From: an uncultured Cohaesibacter sp.
Lineage (GTDB): Bacteria > Pseudomonadota > Alphaproteobacteria > Rhizobiales > Cohaesibacteraceae
Length of the DNA: 64,000 bases
Direction of reading: 5' to 3'
NCBI RefSeq assembly: GCF_963676485.1
Contig: NZ_OY781114.1
Coordinates: 2,613,501-2,677,500 of the forward strand
The translations under genes and the position numbers were made by a program. This document shows, piece after piece, positions 35,541 through 45,212 of this stretch. Numbering within the stretch: position 1 is the first letter of the stretch; every line of letters begins with the position of its first letter. The notes beneath the pieces are model-generated. The model searched no databases and was not told the origin of the DNA. It was given only the letters and a program-made list of their open reading frames with translations.

Positions 35541-36802
35541 TGGCTACCGGGCTTTGGCTGATTGCTCTGGCTATACTGATCCTGATTGTGATGTCGGGCT
35601 TTTTTTCTGGTTCTGAAACGGCTCTGACCGCCGCTTCGCGTGCGCGCATGCATCAGAAGGAAAAGAATGGCGAACCGGGCGCGCAGGCTGTCAACCAACT
35701 GCTCCAGATAAAGGAGCGGATGATCGGATCCCTGCTGCTTGGCAACAATCTGGTCAATATTCTGGCATCTGCGCTGGCGACCAGCCTGTTCATCAATCTG
35801 TTCGGGCAAACCGGCGTTGTTTATGCAACGCTGGTCATGACGCTTGTTGTGCTGGTGTTCGCCGAGGTGTTGCCCAAAACATGGGCGATCTCCGATCCGG
35901 ATAGCTTTGCGTTGCGGGTTGGTCCCTATGTCAATGTCATCACAAAGGTTTTCGGGCCTGCCATGGCTGCGGTGGAATGGGTGGTGACCCGGATTATGGC
36001 TGCCCTCGGCATTGAGGCCAAGGACAATCCCGCCCAGTCTGGGCAGGATGAATTGCGCGGTGCTGTCGATCTGCTGCATATGGAAGGCAGCGTGGTCAAG
36101 GCGGACAAGGATCGGTTTGGAGGCCTTCTTGATCTGGCCGAGCTGGATGTGTCCGATGTGATGGTTCACCGTACGGGCGTCAAGTCCATCAATCTGGACG
36201 ACGGCCCGGAATCCATCGTCGAGCAGGTGCTGAAAAGCCAGTATACCCGTATTCCCTTATGGCAGGGTGAGCAGGATAATTTTATCGGTATTCTGCATGC
36301 CAAGGATGTGTTGCGGGCACTGGCTGAGGTGAGGGGCGAAGCCAAGGATCTGGATATTGTCGCTGTGGCGTCCGAGCCCTGGTATGTGCCCGATACAACG
36401 AGCCTCAAGGCACAGCTCAATGCCTTTCTGAAACGCAAGAGCCACTTTGCGCTGGTCGTTGACGAATATGGCGAGGTAATGGGGCTGGTGACCCTTGAGG
36501 ATATCATTGAGGAAATTGTCGGGGACATCGCCGACGAACATGATATCGACGTCAAGGGCGTGCGTAAGGAGCCGGATGGCTCGGTGCTGGTGGACGGCTC
36601 TGTGCCTATACGTGACCTGAACCGGGCACTTGATTGGGAATTGCCCGATGAAGAAGCCACGACGATTGCAGGGCTCGTCATCCATGAAGCCCGCCAGATC
36701 CCCGAGCCGGGGCAGGGCTTCACCTTCTATAATTTCCGCTTCCGCGTGCTGCGCAAGGAAAGAAACAGAATCACTTCCTTGCGGATCACGCCGGTGCAAT
36801 AG
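35540..36802 (+). CDS. CNNM/CorC-type membrane protein with CBS pair
   Basis: A 420-residue hemolysin-C/CorB-like protein. A DUF21 (CNNM) membrane domain with about four helices (starting LWLIALAILILIVMSGFFSGSETA, quoted in part) is followed by two CBS domains (VHRTGVKSINLDD to ILHAKDVLRAL; FALVVDEYGEVMGLVTLEDIIEEIVGDI) and a C-terminal CorC_HlyC domain. Relatives transport Mg2+ or control its efflux. The start overlaps the aroB stop by one base, so translation is coupled; this aroK-aroB-CBS arrangement is common in Hyphomicrobiales. Confidence 0.92.
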   Translation: MATGLWLIALAILILIVMSGFFSGSETALTAASRARMHQKEKNGEPGAQAVNQLLQIKERMIGSLLLGNNLVNILASALATSLFINLFGQTGVVYATLVMTLVVLVFAEVLPKTWAISDPDSFALRVGPYVNVITKVFGPAMAAVEWVVTRIMAALGIEAKDNPAQSGQDELRGAVDLLHMEGSVVKADKDRFGGLLDLAELDVSDVMVHRTGVKSINLDDGPESIVEQVLKSQYTRIPLWQGEQDNFIGILHAKDVLRALAEVRGEAKDLDIVAVASEPWYVPDTTSLKAQLNAFLKRKSHFALVVDEYGEVMGLVTLEDIIEEIVGDIADEHDIDVKGVRKEPDGSVLVDGSVPIRDLNRALDWELPDEEATTIAGLVIHEARQIPEPGQGFTFYNFRFRVLRKERNRITSLRITPVQ

Positions 36803-36831
36803 GATGGCCGGTATGGAAGGCCGGGTATCCT

Positions 36832-37092
36832 TCAGGGCTTGATGGTTTCCAGCGCGAGCGCATGGATTGGACCTTTTAGCTCTTCTTTGATAGTATCATG
36901 CACCATTCTGTGGGCTTGGACCCGAGAGAGGTTTGCAAAGAGAGGGCTTGCGATGCGGACTCTGAAGTGGGATTCCCCCTCAGGGCGCGCGTGCTGGTGG
37001 CCTATGTGAAGGTCTGATTCATCAATCACCTCTAACATTGTGGGCTGAAGTTGATTGTTCAATTTTTTCTCGATGTTCTGCTTGACGGTCAT
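36832..37092 (-). CDS. BolA family protein
   Basis: An 86-residue BolA protein with the class-typical helix-turn-helix-like core ESDLHIGHQHARPEGESHFRVRI, the FANLSRVQAHRMVHDTIKEE helix and a conserved His. BolA proteins bind Fe-S glutaredoxins and influence Fe-S handling and cell shape. ATG at 37092, ends 30 bases from the convergent CBS protein gene. It is divergent from a J-domain gene across a palindrome-containing gap. Confidence 0.92.
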   Translation of the reverse strand: MTVKQNIEKKLNNQLQPTMLEVIDESDLHIGHQHARPEGESHFRVRIASPLFANLSRVQAHRMVHDTIKEELKGPIHALALETIKP

Positions 37093-37405
37093 GGCTGGGA
37101 ATGGTGAACTGTCGCACTTCCTGATTTTGGGGTGATTTGGGTCTCTTTGTTATCTTTACGCAAATGGGAACAATTTTGCCGTTTTGCAATAGAGTTCAAA
37201 TTCAAATTGCAGATTTGCAATTTGCGATCCTGTCATCCTTGGCAGCATCTTGGAAGAGCCTGTGAGGCTTTTCTTTGAAAGATGGCTGCTCAAAGAGCAA
37301 CTCGGAGTGTTTCAACGCTGGTATCCGGCGCAGTTAACCTCCTTGATCATACACTAGAGAAACCGACACGAGAGATAACCGGCGTCCGGAGACAAGATTA
37401 GATTC
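37093..37405. promoter_or_regulatory. divergent region of bolA and the J-domain gene
   Basis: A gap of 313 bases rich in TTGCAA-like words, containing the perfect palindrome at 37203-37224. No gene seen. Confidence 0.45.
37203..37224. repeat. 22-bp perfect inverted repeat, candidate operator
   Basis: CAAATTGCA and TGCAATTTG separated by GATT form a perfect palindrome with 9-base arms, about 110 bases upstream of bolA and 180 upstream of the J-domain gene. Partial copies of the half-site word (CAATTTTGC, TTTTGCAA) occur just to the left. This fits a dimeric regulator's operator; the regulator is unknown. Confidence 0.5.
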
Positions 37406-38038
37406 ATGAACCTCGACTCGAAACTGTTCGACTCTATCCGCATCAAGCCTGATACGGATCGTCGTAAAAAGAAACAGCAAGAAGAAACGTGCGAGTGGCC
37501 TGGGTGTGAAAAGAAGGGCGGCTGCAAAGCCCCCAAACGTGGCTCGGGCGGTCGCGAGTTTCACAATTTCTGTGAAGCGCATGCCCGTGAGTTCAACAGG
37601 AACTATAACTATTTTTCCGGTATGGACGACGACACCGCAGATACCGTAAAGGCCAGCACGGCGACCGGTGATCGACCAACCTGGAAGATGGGGGTCAATG
37701 CCTGGGGCAACGCCACAGAAACGGCCGGTGAAACCATGGGCAGGAGCTGGGAAACCACCGGCTTTTCCGATGGCAGAGCCCAGCGTGCTGCCGAGCGCAT
37801 GAAGCGTCGCTCCCGCCATAAGGACCAGACCCGTAAACTGCGTCCTTTGGAAGCCAAGGCATTTGAAACCCTTGGGTTGAAGCTGCCTGCAACCGCTGAC
37901 GATGTAAAGCGGGCCTACAAGCGCTTGCTCAAAGAGAACCATCCGGACCTCAACAAAGGGGATCGGGCTTGCGAAGAACGTCTTCAGGATGTGATCGCAG
38001 CCTATAATACCCTACGTGCAGGCGGCTATGTTGGATAG
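37406..38038 (+). CDS. J-domain (DnaJ-like) protein
   Basis: A 210-residue protein with a C-terminal J domain (about 150-205): AFETLGLKLPATADDVKRAYKR (in part) and the HPD motif in ENHPDLNKGDR that stimulates DnaK ATPase. The N-terminal part has a possible metal-binding Cys/His cluster (CEWPGCEKKGGC and FHNFCEAHARE). Similar proteins sit immediately upstream of cobS in Hyphomicrobiales, so it may be a co-chaperone for the cobaltochelatase; this is inference from synteny. ATG at 37406. Confidence 0.88.
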   Translation: MNLDSKLFDSIRIKPDTDRRKKKQQEETCEWPGCEKKGGCKAPKRGSGGREFHNFCEAHAREFNRNYNYFSGMDDDTADTVKASTATGDRPTWKMGVNAWGNATETAGETMGRSWETTGFSDGRAQRAAERMKRRSRHKDQTRKLRPLEAKAFETLGLKLPATADDVKRAYKRLLKENHPDLNKGDRACEERLQDVIAAYNTLRAGGYVG

Positions 38039-38117
38039 CCTTGCCCGGTGTCTGGCCATTCTTGGCCAGACCGACCCCGGCCCCGCAGGCCTCTTTTCCC
38101 AGTGTCTTCCGACAGCC

Positions 38118-38158
38118 TTCCTACAGCGCGCTTTGTTGCTTTTTTGGCGCTGTAGGAA
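38118..38158. repeat. 12-bp-arm hairpin upstream of cobS
   Basis: TTCCTACAGCGC (38118-38129) and GCGCTGTAGGAA (38147-38158) are a perfect inverted repeat with a 17-base T-rich loop. It lies after the J-domain gene. A second small stem, GAAAGA-CATAA-TCTTTC, follows with T-rich sequence (about 38158-38185) and could end the J-domain transcript. No B12 riboswitch features were seen. Confidence 0.5.
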
Positions 38159-38315
38159 GAAAGACATAATCTTTCCTTTTCTTTTCGGTCGCGTTTGCTT
38201 TAAGTTGCCCAACTGAACAGCTAGGCTTTTCCAGAAGGCCATCTTCAGGTGTTGATCACAACCCTTTCCAGTGACGTATATGCGAGTCGAGAGCGGCCTC
38301 ACCCAGAGCAGTGTT

Positions 38316-39302
38316 ATGAATGATATGAGCAACGAGATTTCCAATTTGCCGGATACCGAAGTGTCTGTGCGCGACGTATTTGGCCTTGATATCGATCTGA
38401 TGGTTCCTGCCTTCAGTGAGAAAAGCGATCATGTGCCTGACTTTGATCCCGACTATCTGTTTGACAGGGAAACAACGCTGGCGATCCTTGCGGGCTTTGC
38501 CCATAACCGTCGCGTGATGATTTCCGGTTATCACGGTACAGGTAAGTCCTCTCATATCGAACAGGTCGCAGCACGCCTCAACTGGCCTTGTGTTCGCGTC
38601 AACCTCGACAGCCATATCTCCCGAATCGACCTGATCGGCAAGGATGCGATTGTCTTGAAGGATGGCCAGCAGATTACTGAATTCCGCGACGGTATCCTGC
38701 CATGGGCGCTGCAGAATAATGTTGCTCTGGTCTTTGATGAATATGATGCCGGCCGCCCGGACGTGATGTTCGTTATCCAGCGCGTGCTGGAAGTCGCAGG
38801 TCGTTTGACGCTGCTCGACCAGAACCGTGTCATTCGTCCGCATCCTGCCTTCCGCCTGTTTGCAACGGCCAACACGGTCGGTCTTGGGGATACGTCTGGG
38901 CTTTATCATGGCACCCAGCAGATCAACCAGGGCCAGATGGACCGTTGGTCTATCGTGACCACGCTCAACTATCTGCCTCATGACAATGAGGTCAATATTG
39001 TGCTGGCCAAGGTAAAATCCCTCATCGGTGACGATGGCAAGGACACGGCCAACAAGATGGTGCGCGTGGCTGATCTGACAAGAAATGCCTTCATGAATGG
39101 CGATCTGTCGACGGTCATGAGCCCGCGCTCGGTCATCACTTGGGCTGAAAATGCCGAAATCTTCGGCGATCTCGGTTTTGCTTTCCGGGTTACGTTCCTT
39201 AACAAATGCGATGAACTCGAGCAGCCTCTGGTGGCTGAATTCTATCAGCGTTGTTTCGGTGAGGAATTGCCCGAATCATCCCTGAATGTGGCGGTAAGCT
39301 AA
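38316..39302 (+). CDS. cobS: aerobic cobaltochelatase subunit CobS
   Basis: A 328-residue AAA+ ATPase that, with CobT and CobN, inserts cobalt into hydrogenobyrinate a,c-diamide in aerobic cobalamin synthesis. Walker [10 protein letters not shown], Walker [12 protein letters not shown], sensor [11 protein letters not shown] and the arginine-finger region QMDRWSIV are present. The start is chosen at ATG 38316, giving the family's usual N-terminus ([23 protein letters not shown], shown as [15 protein letters not shown]); an in-frame GTG at 38271 is upstream. cobT follows after 51 bases. Confidence 0.95.
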   Translation: MNDMSNEISNLPDTEVSVRDVFGLDIDLMVPAFSEKSDHVPDFDPDYLFDRETTLAILAGFAHNRRVMISGYHGTGKSSHIEQVAARLNWPCVRVNLDSHISRIDLIGKDAIVLKDGQQITEFRDGILPWALQNNVALVFDEYDAGRPDVMFVIQRVLEVAGRLTLLDQNRVIRPHPAFRLFATANTVGLGDTSGLYHGTQQINQGQMDRWSIVTTLNYLPHDNEVNIVLAKVKSLIGDDGKDTANKMVRVADLTRNAFMNGDLSTVMSPRSVITWAENAEIFGDLGFAFRVTFLNKCDELEQPLVAEFYQRCFGEELPESSLNVAVS

Positions 39303-39353
39303 GGCTTGCTGTCATCGCATCGATCAAGAGGGAACAGGCAGGAATAACAAGGC

Positions 39354-41249
39354 ATGTCGAGTAAGTCTTCATCCAAACTGGGCGGATCTGTTGATCCAAA
39401 CGAACGGTTCAAGCAATCTGTGGGCGGAACGCTCAAGGCGATTGCGGGGCCTGTCGAGTTGGATGTGCATTTTTCGGCGGATCGCCCGATGCTTGTCAAC
39501 GGGCAGGCCCGTCTGCCTGAGCCCCCAAGGGCGCTGACCAAGGAAAAGGCCGCGATTCTGCGCGGTCAGGCCGATAGCCTAGCCATGCGGGTGGCCTGCC
39601 ATGATCCGCGTGTGCATGCCAAGCTTGCTCCGGACGGGGCCAGAGCGCGTGGCGTTTTCGATGCTGTGGAACAGGCACGTGTAGAAGCGATTGGCTCTCA
39701 GCAGATGACAGGGCTGGCTCAGAATGTCTCTGCCATGCTGGAAGACCGCTACAGCCGCTTTGTCAGTGGCGATTCCTCCCGTGTGGAAGAAGCGCCGCTT
39801 GATCATGTGCTCTCCTTGCTGGTGCGTGAAAAGCTGACCGGTGCGCCTATCCCGGATTCTGCCCACCATCTGGTGGAACAATGGCGCGGCTGGGTGGAAG
39901 AAACCGCTGGCGACAGTTTGGACAATCTTGGCGAGGATATGCTCGACCAGACCAAGTTTGCGCGGCATCTGCGCCGGGTTTTGGCTGATCTGGATGTTGC
40001 CGATGATCTCGGCGGCGAGCCCGAAGACAGCGAAGAGAATGCCGACGACACCGAAAATGGCTCGGAAGAAAGTGCGGATAGCAGCAATAACTCCGAGGAT
40101 GCCGAAGGCGGGGAACAGGACGAACAACAGCAGACCGAAGCCGGAGCCGAAGATCTTGAAAGTGGGCAATCGGAATCCGACGAACAGCTCAGCCAGGACA
40201 TGGATGACTTTGATGAGCTGGATGGTGATGATTCAGGCGAATCCGTCATGCCGCCGGTGCATGGTAAGAATGAACCGGATACGGGATATAAGGTTTTCAC
40301 CCACGCTTTTGATGAGGTGATCCACGCCGAAGAATTGTGTGAACAGGCCGAATTGGACCGTTTGCGCGGGCATCTGGACAAACAACTGCAGAATATGCAT
40401 CAGGTTGTTGCTCGCCTTGCCAACCGCTTGCAACGCCGGTTGCTGGCCCAGCAGAATCGTGGCTGGGATTTTGACCTGGAAGAGGGGCTGCTGGATACTG
40501 CCAGGCTGACACGAGTTGTCACTGACCCAATGCGGCCGCTCTCCTTCAAGTGGGAGCAGGACACCGAATTCCGCGATACCGTGGTGACGCTGTTGCTGGA
40601 TAATTCCGGCTCCATGCGCGGCCGTCCGATTTCCATTGCTGCCGTCTGTGCCGATATTCTGGCCCGGACGCTGGAACGCTGCAATGTGAAGGTGGAGATT
40701 CTCGGGTTTACGACCAAGGCCTGGAAGGGTGGGCAATCTCGCGAGGCTTGGCTGAAGGCTGACAAGCCAGCCAATCCGGGGCGTTTGAATGACCTACGCC
40801 ACATCATCTACAAATCTGCCGATAGTCCATGGCGCCGGTCGCGGCGCAATCTGGGCCTGATGATGCGCGAAGGCCTGCTCAAGGAGAATATCGACGGGGA
40901 AGCTCTGGATTGGGCGCACAAGCGTTTGCTGATGCGGCCTGAGCAGCGCAAGATCCTGATGATGATTTCGGATGGTGCGCCGGTTGATGATTCCACGCTG
41001 TCGGTCAATGCAGGCACCTATCTTGAAAAGCATCTGCGTGAAGTGATTGAAGAGATCGAAACCCGCTCTCCTGTCAATCTGCTGGCGATTGGTATCGGTC
41101 ACGACGTAACACGTTATTACAAGCGTGCGCTGACGATCATTGATGCTGAAGAGCTTGGGGGCGCCATGACCGAAAAGCTGGCGGAATTGTTCGATGAGAA
41201 TGCGTCTCAGGAACCTCATGCGCCCGCGCGTCGCCTGCGGAGACGGTAA
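39354..41249 (+). CDS. cobT: aerobic cobaltochelatase subunit CobT
   Basis: A 631-residue partner of CobS. The N-terminal CobT domain is followed by a long acidic Asp/Glu/Ser linker (about 220-305) and a C-terminal von Willebrand A domain whose MIDAS motif is [13 protein letters not shown]. Together with CobS it forms a chelatase ring complex similar to the BchI/BchD magnesium chelatase. ATG at 39354. It lies 51 bases after cobS and five bases before the next gene, so the three are probably one operon. The cobN subunit is not in this window. Confidence 0.96.
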   Translation: MSSKSSSKLGGSVDPNERFKQSVGGTLKAIAGPVELDVHFSADRPMLVNGQARLPEPPRALTKEKAAILRGQADSLAMRVACHDPRVHAKLAPDGARARGVFDAVEQARVEAIGSQQMTGLAQNVSAMLEDRYSRFVSGDSSRVEEAPLDHVLSLLVREKLTGAPIPDSAHHLVEQWRGWVEETAGDSLDNLGEDMLDQTKFARHLRRVLADLDVADDLGGEPEDSEENADDTENGSEESADSSNNSEDAEGGEQDEQQQTEAGAEDLESGQSESDEQLSQDMDDFDELDGDDSGESVMPPVHGKNEPDTGYKVFTHAFDEVIHAEELCEQAELDRLRGHLDKQLQNMHQVVARLANRLQRRLLAQQNRGWDFDLEEGLLDTARLTRVVTDPMRPLSFKWEQDTEFRDTVVTLLLDNSGSMRGRPISIAAVCADILARTLERCNVKVEILGFTTKAWKGGQSREAWLKADKPANPGRLNDLRHIIYKSADSPWRRSRRNLGLMMREGLLKENIDGEALDWAHKRLLMRPEQRKILMMISDGAPVDDSTLSVNAGTYLEKHLREVIEEIETRSPVNLLAIGIGHDVTRYYKRALTIIDAEELGGAMTEKLAELFDENASQEPHAPARRLRRR

Positions 41250-41253
41250 GGGC

Positions 41254-42318
41254 ATGCAGTCCATTCAGAACGGCTTGTTGAGGAGAAGCAGACTGCGGTT
41301 GTCAGTCTGCTTTTCTGTTTTGGTGGGTATCGCGTTTGGTTTTGCTGCGCAAGGCAATGCCGCATCTGTTGATGCGTTGCCAAAGGCTGCTCCAAGCAGC
41401 GTTGCCATTGATGTTTCCTCGGAATTTATTGAGCATCTTGGCCGGTTTTCTTCCGGCAGGAAGATGTATGGCCAGTTGGAATGGCTTGGTGGGCTCTCGC
41501 TTTCAAGCGATGAACCGACCTTTGGTGGTTTTTCTGGTTTGGCCTTTGTGGATCCGGATCATTTTCTGGCGATCAGCGACAGGGGCAGCGTTCTGTCGGC
41601 GCGCCTTGTGCGCGAAGGCGGGCGGCTCACAGCGCTGGCGGATACGTCCATGCGCCCGTTGCCCGGTATTGGTCTGGAATTGCCAAGATGGCGCAGGGAT
41701 GCCGAGGGGCTCGCGCTGAAGGATGATGAGGCCTTTGTGAGCTTTGAGGGCGAAACGCGGGTGATGCGCTATCGTCTCAAGGGCAATGAATTGACGTGGC
41801 TTGAAGGGCCTCTGCCGCTCTCACAGGAGATTGACGCTGCCAATCAGGCGAATCGCGGACTGGAAGCGATTGCGACCATTCCGGATGGGGCGCCTTATGC
41901 CGGGAGCTTTGTGATTCTCTCCGAGAAGCCAAGGAATGGACGAATTCTGGGCTGGATCATCGGATCTGGGCCCATTAAGTCCTTCTCCTTGCCGCAATCA
42001 GGGGAGCTGTTGGCTGCGGATGCAGATTTCACCGCGCAAGGTGATCTTATCATTCTTGAGCGGAATTTTTCTATTCTGAGTGGGCTTGTGGTCCAGATGC
42101 GCCGCGTAAGGGCAGAGGATTTCCGCGCCGGGTCTATCGCTCATACCGATCTGTTATTCCGTGCGAATCTTGGGGATGGTATGGATAATATGGAAGCTCT
42201 GGATATTCAGCCTATGGGCGACGAGGGGGACAGTCTGGTGTCTCTCATGTCTGATGACAACTTCAGTTTCATTCAGAGCACCCTATTGCTGCAGTTTCGC
42301 CTGCCTGGGAAGCGGTGA
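41254..42318 (+). CDS. esterase-like activity of phytase family protein
   Basis: A 354-residue exported protein of the phytase-like esterase (PF13449-type) family. A signal peptide (CFSVLVGIAFGFAAQGNAA) precedes a beta-propeller-like domain with GFSGLAFVDPDHFLAISDRG, RDAEGLALKDDEAFVSFEGE, NRGLEAIATIPDG and DNMEALDIQ. It is probably periplasmic. ATG at 41254 is chosen because the upstream in-frame extension lies inside cobT and interrupts the signal peptide logic. Location directly after cobST is a conserved Hyphomicrobiales trait; any role in B12 synthesis is doubtful. A strong terminator follows. Confidence 0.85.
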   Translation: MQSIQNGLLRRSRLRLSVCFSVLVGIAFGFAAQGNAASVDALPKAAPSSVAIDVSSEFIEHLGRFSSGRKMYGQLEWLGGLSLSSDEPTFGGFSGLAFVDPDHFLAISDRGSVLSARLVREGGRLTALADTSMRPLPGIGLELPRWRRDAEGLALKDDEAFVSFEGETRVMRYRLKGNELTWLEGPLPLSQEIDAANQANRGLEAIATIPDGAPYAGSFVILSEKPRNGRILGWIIGSGPIKSFSLPQSGELLAADADFTAQGDLIILERNFSILSGLVVQMRRVRAEDFRAGSIAHTDLLFRANLGDGMDNMEALDIQPMGDEGDSLVSLMSDDNFSFIQSTLLLQFRLPGKR

Positions 42319-42372
42319 AGGCCTCAAGCAAGCGGAAGGTGCAGGGCAGCGACTATGCGCATGGGCAAAGAT

Positions 42373-42402
42373 AAAGCCGGTCTGGGGCAGACCGGCTTTT
42401 TT
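42373..42402 (+). terminator. terminator of the cobS-cobT operon
   Basis: Eleven-base-pair stem AAAGCCGGTCT (42373-42383) and AGACCGGCTTT (42389-42399), loop GGGGC, followed by T residues. It lies 55 bases after the last gene of the operon. Confidence 0.95.
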
Positions 42403-42442
42403 CATGGATGAATCGTTAGCCTTTGTTTCTCCGCCGCCTTTT

Positions 42443-43078
42443 TCAGGCGGTGGTGGGCAGGGCATCCTGACGGCTGAGCAGAAGCCTATAAGGCGCCAGC
42501 ATAAACAGCGCGACAACCATCTTGCAGGAATAGTCGACGATGGCCCAACTGACCCAGCGAGGCGCATCGATCAGGCCAAGGCTTAGCAGGGAAGAAGCTT
42601 CCGTCGGGAAGACATCCGGCGCCATGCCAAAGCCCAAGTCCAGAAAGGCGAAGGACGCGGAAAAGCTGAAGCCGAAAAAGATCACGGTGTCTAGAACCGA
42701 GCCGAAGAAAGAGGACGCCAGCGGGGCCTTCCACCAGCTATTGCGGCGCAGACGATTGAAGACAGTGATATCGAGGAGCTGGGCGACCAGAAAGGCCGAA
42801 CCGGACGCGATGGCAATGCGCGGAGTGGCCAGCCAGATCGAGATCAGAACGGCGATGGCAAAACCGGCGGCCACAACGATGCGGGCATTTTTCGAGCCGC
42901 ATTTGCGGTTGGTCAGATCGGTTACCAGAAACGCCATCGGGTAGGTGAAGGCGCCCCAGGTCAAGAGATCTTGCAGGCCAAACGGTTTGAACGGGAATTG
43001 CACGAGATAGTTGGACGCAGCAACGACGCCCACCATGGCCAGTGCGGAAAGGCCAAGGGTTTTACGAGTAGCAACCAT
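42443..43078 (-). CDS. queuosine precursor transporter (YhhQ/VUT family)
   Basis: A 211-residue membrane protein with about six helices, of the VUT/YhhQ family that imports 7-deazaguanine precursors for queuosine tRNA modification. Landmarks are QDLLTWGAFTYPMAFLVTDLTNRKCG, the helix FLVAQLLDITVFNRLRR and SWAIVDYSCKMVVALFMLAPYR. ATG 43078 has a perfect AAGGAGGGTGAC upstream. A preQ1 riboswitch was looked for in its short leader and not seen. Confidence 0.9.
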   Translation of the reverse strand: MVATRKTLGLSALAMVGVVAASNYLVQFPFKPFGLQDLLTWGAFTYPMAFLVTDLTNRKCGSKNARIVVAAGFAIAVLISIWLATPRIAIASGSAFLVAQLLDITVFNRLRRNSWWKAPLASSFFGSVLDTVIFFGFSFSASFAFLDLGFGMAPDVFPTEASSLLSLGLIDAPRWVSWAIVDYSCKMVVALFMLAPYRLLLSRQDALPTTA

Positions 43079-43139
43079 ATGTCACCCTCCTTGATGTTGG
43101 CCGCGAATGGGAGAATAGCCCAAAGCAGCGTTGGATATG

Positions 43140-43163
43140 AAAACAGCGCCAAAAGAGGCGCTG
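43140..43163 (-). terminator. terminator of rpmB
   Basis: Stem CAGCGCC (43144-43150) and GGCGCTG (43157-43163) with loop AAAAGA, followed on the minus strand by TTTTC. Located 46 bases beyond the rpmB stop. Confidence 0.8.
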
Positions 43164-43208
43164 CTTCTTAACGATCAAGCAAGATTTTCGGACTGATCCG
43201 AAACTGCA

Positions 43209-43499
43209 TTAAGATGCAGCAACCTGTGCTTTTTCAATTTTTCTTTTGACCAGCAGCGCATTGGCTGACAGATCTGCTTCTTTGGCTTTGGCCAGGAAAG
43301 CGTCAAGGCCGCCACGATGTTCAACAGAACGCAAAGCGTGAGCGCTGACGCGCATCTTGAAACCTGTGCCGAGGGTCTCGCTCAGCAGAGTCACATTCAC
43401 CAGATTTGGCAAAAAGCGACGGCGGGTTCTGTTTTTTGCGTGGCTGACATTGTTACCGGACTGAACGCCTTTGCCGGTCAGTTCACAGCGACGTGCCAT
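43209..43499 (-). CDS. rpmB: 50S ribosomal protein L28
   Basis: A 96-residue L28 protein. The N-terminus [32 protein letters not shown] and the segment [20 protein letters not shown] (both typical of alphaproteobacterial L28) are intact. ATG at 43499 with GAGGGA upstream. It is divergent from the DUF3108 gene and ends with its own terminator. Confidence 0.97.
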   Translation of the reverse strand: MARRCELTGKGVQSGNNVSHAKNRTRRRFLPNLVNVTLLSETLGTGFKMRVSAHALRSVEHRGGLDAFLAKAKEADLSANALLVKRKIEKAQVAAS

Positions 43500-44018
43500 G
43501 GAAAATCCCTCACAAATTAGTAGGACGCCAATGGCGCCCGCTCATTTTCTGTTCTGTGCTCTGCCGTTTCGCTAAACTGCTCTACGGCGGAAAGTTGCCT
43601 CGGTATAGTGATCCTTGCGCCGCTCGTCAAGCATTTCTGGGTGGTTTCGCATGTTCTTTTCAAGATTCTGACTTATTTTGCGAATAATCCGTGAACTATC
43701 GTTGGTTTTCAATAGGTGGCAGCGCAGCCTGTTGCACGTTTCTGTTGAAGGTGAGAGCGAGGTCTTGTGTGGTGCGTTGCATAATTGGCGCAGGTTGCTC
43801 TCACTTTCCCGGACGCGATCCTTGCGCTGCAAGCGTGATTGTAATTTGTTAACCATATTCAGTGAGAGTGGGAAAGTGATATCTGGTGTTTGGTCTATTG
43901 GCCCCGCTTTGCTCGTTAGAGCTGGGGACAGATTGCCATCTTGTCCAGATTGGTCAACAAAGCCGAATTGTTCAACGAGACAACCGTGCTGTAGATTTTA
44001 GGGTGTTTGGGGAAAACC
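43500..44018. promoter_or_regulatory. divergent region of rpmB and the DUF3108 gene
   Basis: A gap of 519 bases. Open frames here are short and unconvincing. It must include the rpmB promoter and that of the DUF3108 gene. No repeat or RNA gene seen. Confidence 0.4.
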
Positions 44019-44885
44019 ATGCTTGAATGGAAATGCATGACCTCACTTGGCAATATTTATCCGTCTTGGCCCGCTAAATGGGCGAGGCCTTTGCGTGCTG
44101 CTGCCATTGCTGGCGCAGTGCTTGGCTTTGCTGCCTTTGCTCCACAGGCACAGGCGACGGATATCGATGCGAAATTTGCCATATCCATTGCAGGTATTCC
44201 TGTGGGGAGCGGCTCTGTTGAAGCATCGGTCAAAGGGCATCGCTATTCGATTGATGCCTTTGCCAAGACGTCCGGTATCTCGCGCCTGTTCATTGATAGC
44301 AAAGGGCGGGCCGTCAGCGAGGGCTCTTTCCGTGGAGATCGCATGCTGCCCTCCATGTATGCCCTGAATTCCAAGGAAGACAAGATTCACAATATTGTTC
44401 AGATCGCGATGCGGTCTGGCAATGTGAGCGATTTCTCTGCGTCTCCTCCATTGTCCAAGCATTCGGATCGCATTCCGCTGCGGCGTGTGCATACCCGCGG
44501 CATTGTCGATCCGCTGAGCGGCTTGCTGATGTCCGTGCGTTCCAACAAGCACAGGGTCGGAAAGTCTGTGTGCGACCGCACTGTCCGGATGTTTGATGGC
44601 CGGTGGCGCTACAATATCGAGTTGTTCTACAAGGAAACCAAGCAGATACGGTCTTCCCGCAAGAATGCCTATTCCGGTCCCGCCACCGTGTGTGGTGCCC
44701 GTATTCGATTTGTGGCTGGGCATCGACCAAATAAGAAGAGCACCAAATATATGGAAGAGAACAAGGATCTGGAAGCCTGGTTTGTGCCTGTCGGTGATGA
44801 GCCTGTGGTGGCCATCTATCGGCTGCAGATCGGCACGATGGTTGGACGCATGGTGCTGTCAGCGCGGGAGTTGACCATCAAGTAG
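44019..44885 (+). CDS. DUF3108 domain exported protein
   Basis: A 288-residue protein with a signal peptide (hydrophobic AAAIAGAVLGFAAFAPQAQA), followed by a DUF3108-type beta-rich domain: KFAISIAGIPVGSGSVEASV, TSGISRLFIDSKGRAVSEG, HTRGIVDPLSGLLM and a C-terminal RLQIGTMVGRMVLSA. It is presumably periplasmic; function unknown. ATG 44019 sits six bases after GGGGAAA; another ATG at 44037 is possible. A terminator follows 27 bases after the stop. The position beside rpmB is conserved in the group. Confidence 0.85.
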   Translation: MLEWKCMTSLGNIYPSWPAKWARPLRAAAIAGAVLGFAAFAPQAQATDIDAKFAISIAGIPVGSGSVEASVKGHRYSIDAFAKTSGISRLFIDSKGRAVSEGSFRGDRMLPSMYALNSKEDKIHNIVQIAMRSGNVSDFSASPPLSKHSDRIPLRRVHTRGIVDPLSGLLMSVRSNKHRVGKSVCDRTVRMFDGRWRYNIELFYKETKQIRSSRKNAYSGPATVCGARIRFVAGHRPNKKSTKYMEENKDLEAWFVPVGDEPVVAIYRLQIGTMVGRMVLSARELTIK

Positions 44886-44911
44886 ATGGTCCTTTATATG
44901 AATTGTGAAGC

Positions 44912-44936
44912 AAGGGGCCGCGGGCCCCTTTTTTAT
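44912..44936 (+). terminator. terminator of the DUF3108 gene
   Basis: Stem AAGGGGCC (44912-44919) and GGCCCCTT (44923-44930), loop GCG, followed by TTTTT. Confidence 0.92.
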
Positions 44937-45152
44937 TGCCTTTTTGCCGGATCGAGTGTGGCTGGGCTGCAGAAAAGCAGGGCGCGACTGTTTGCAATTT
45001 GCGACGCGCCTTTTGGCAGAAACGTGAATAGCTGTTTCATTTCGGGAAAATATCTTAATAAACCCGCGCAGCCCTTTCTTCTTCCATTCATGCGCCCTTG
45101 TGAGCGTTACCAGATATGGTGACCAATCTCTTTTGCGGCCTGCATTTGGTGA

Positions 45153-45212
45153 GAACAAAATGAGAATACATGTTCATGTCCGATTCGTGCTGATTTTGTT
45201 CCGGCTGCGTTC
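45153..45212. promoter_or_regulatory. three LexA/SOS-box-like direct repeats
   Basis: The alphaproteobacterial LexA box is the direct repeat GTTC-N7-GTTC. Within 60 bases there are GAAC-N7-GAAT (45153-45167, one mismatch on the opposite strand), GTTC-N7-ATTC (45172-45186, one mismatch) and a perfect GTTC-CGGCTGC-GTTC (45198-45212). The clustering is what makes it notable; single matches would be expected by chance every ~30 kb. Confidence 0.4.

Noticed and set aside
38039-38315. Cobalamin riboswitch upstream of cobS
   Set aside because: No B12-box-like sequence was found; only simple hairpins are present.
43079-43208. preQ1 riboswitch upstream of the YhhQ-type transporter
   Set aside because: The short leader lacks the class I CCCTC/AAAAACTA-type elements and any matching pseudoknot.
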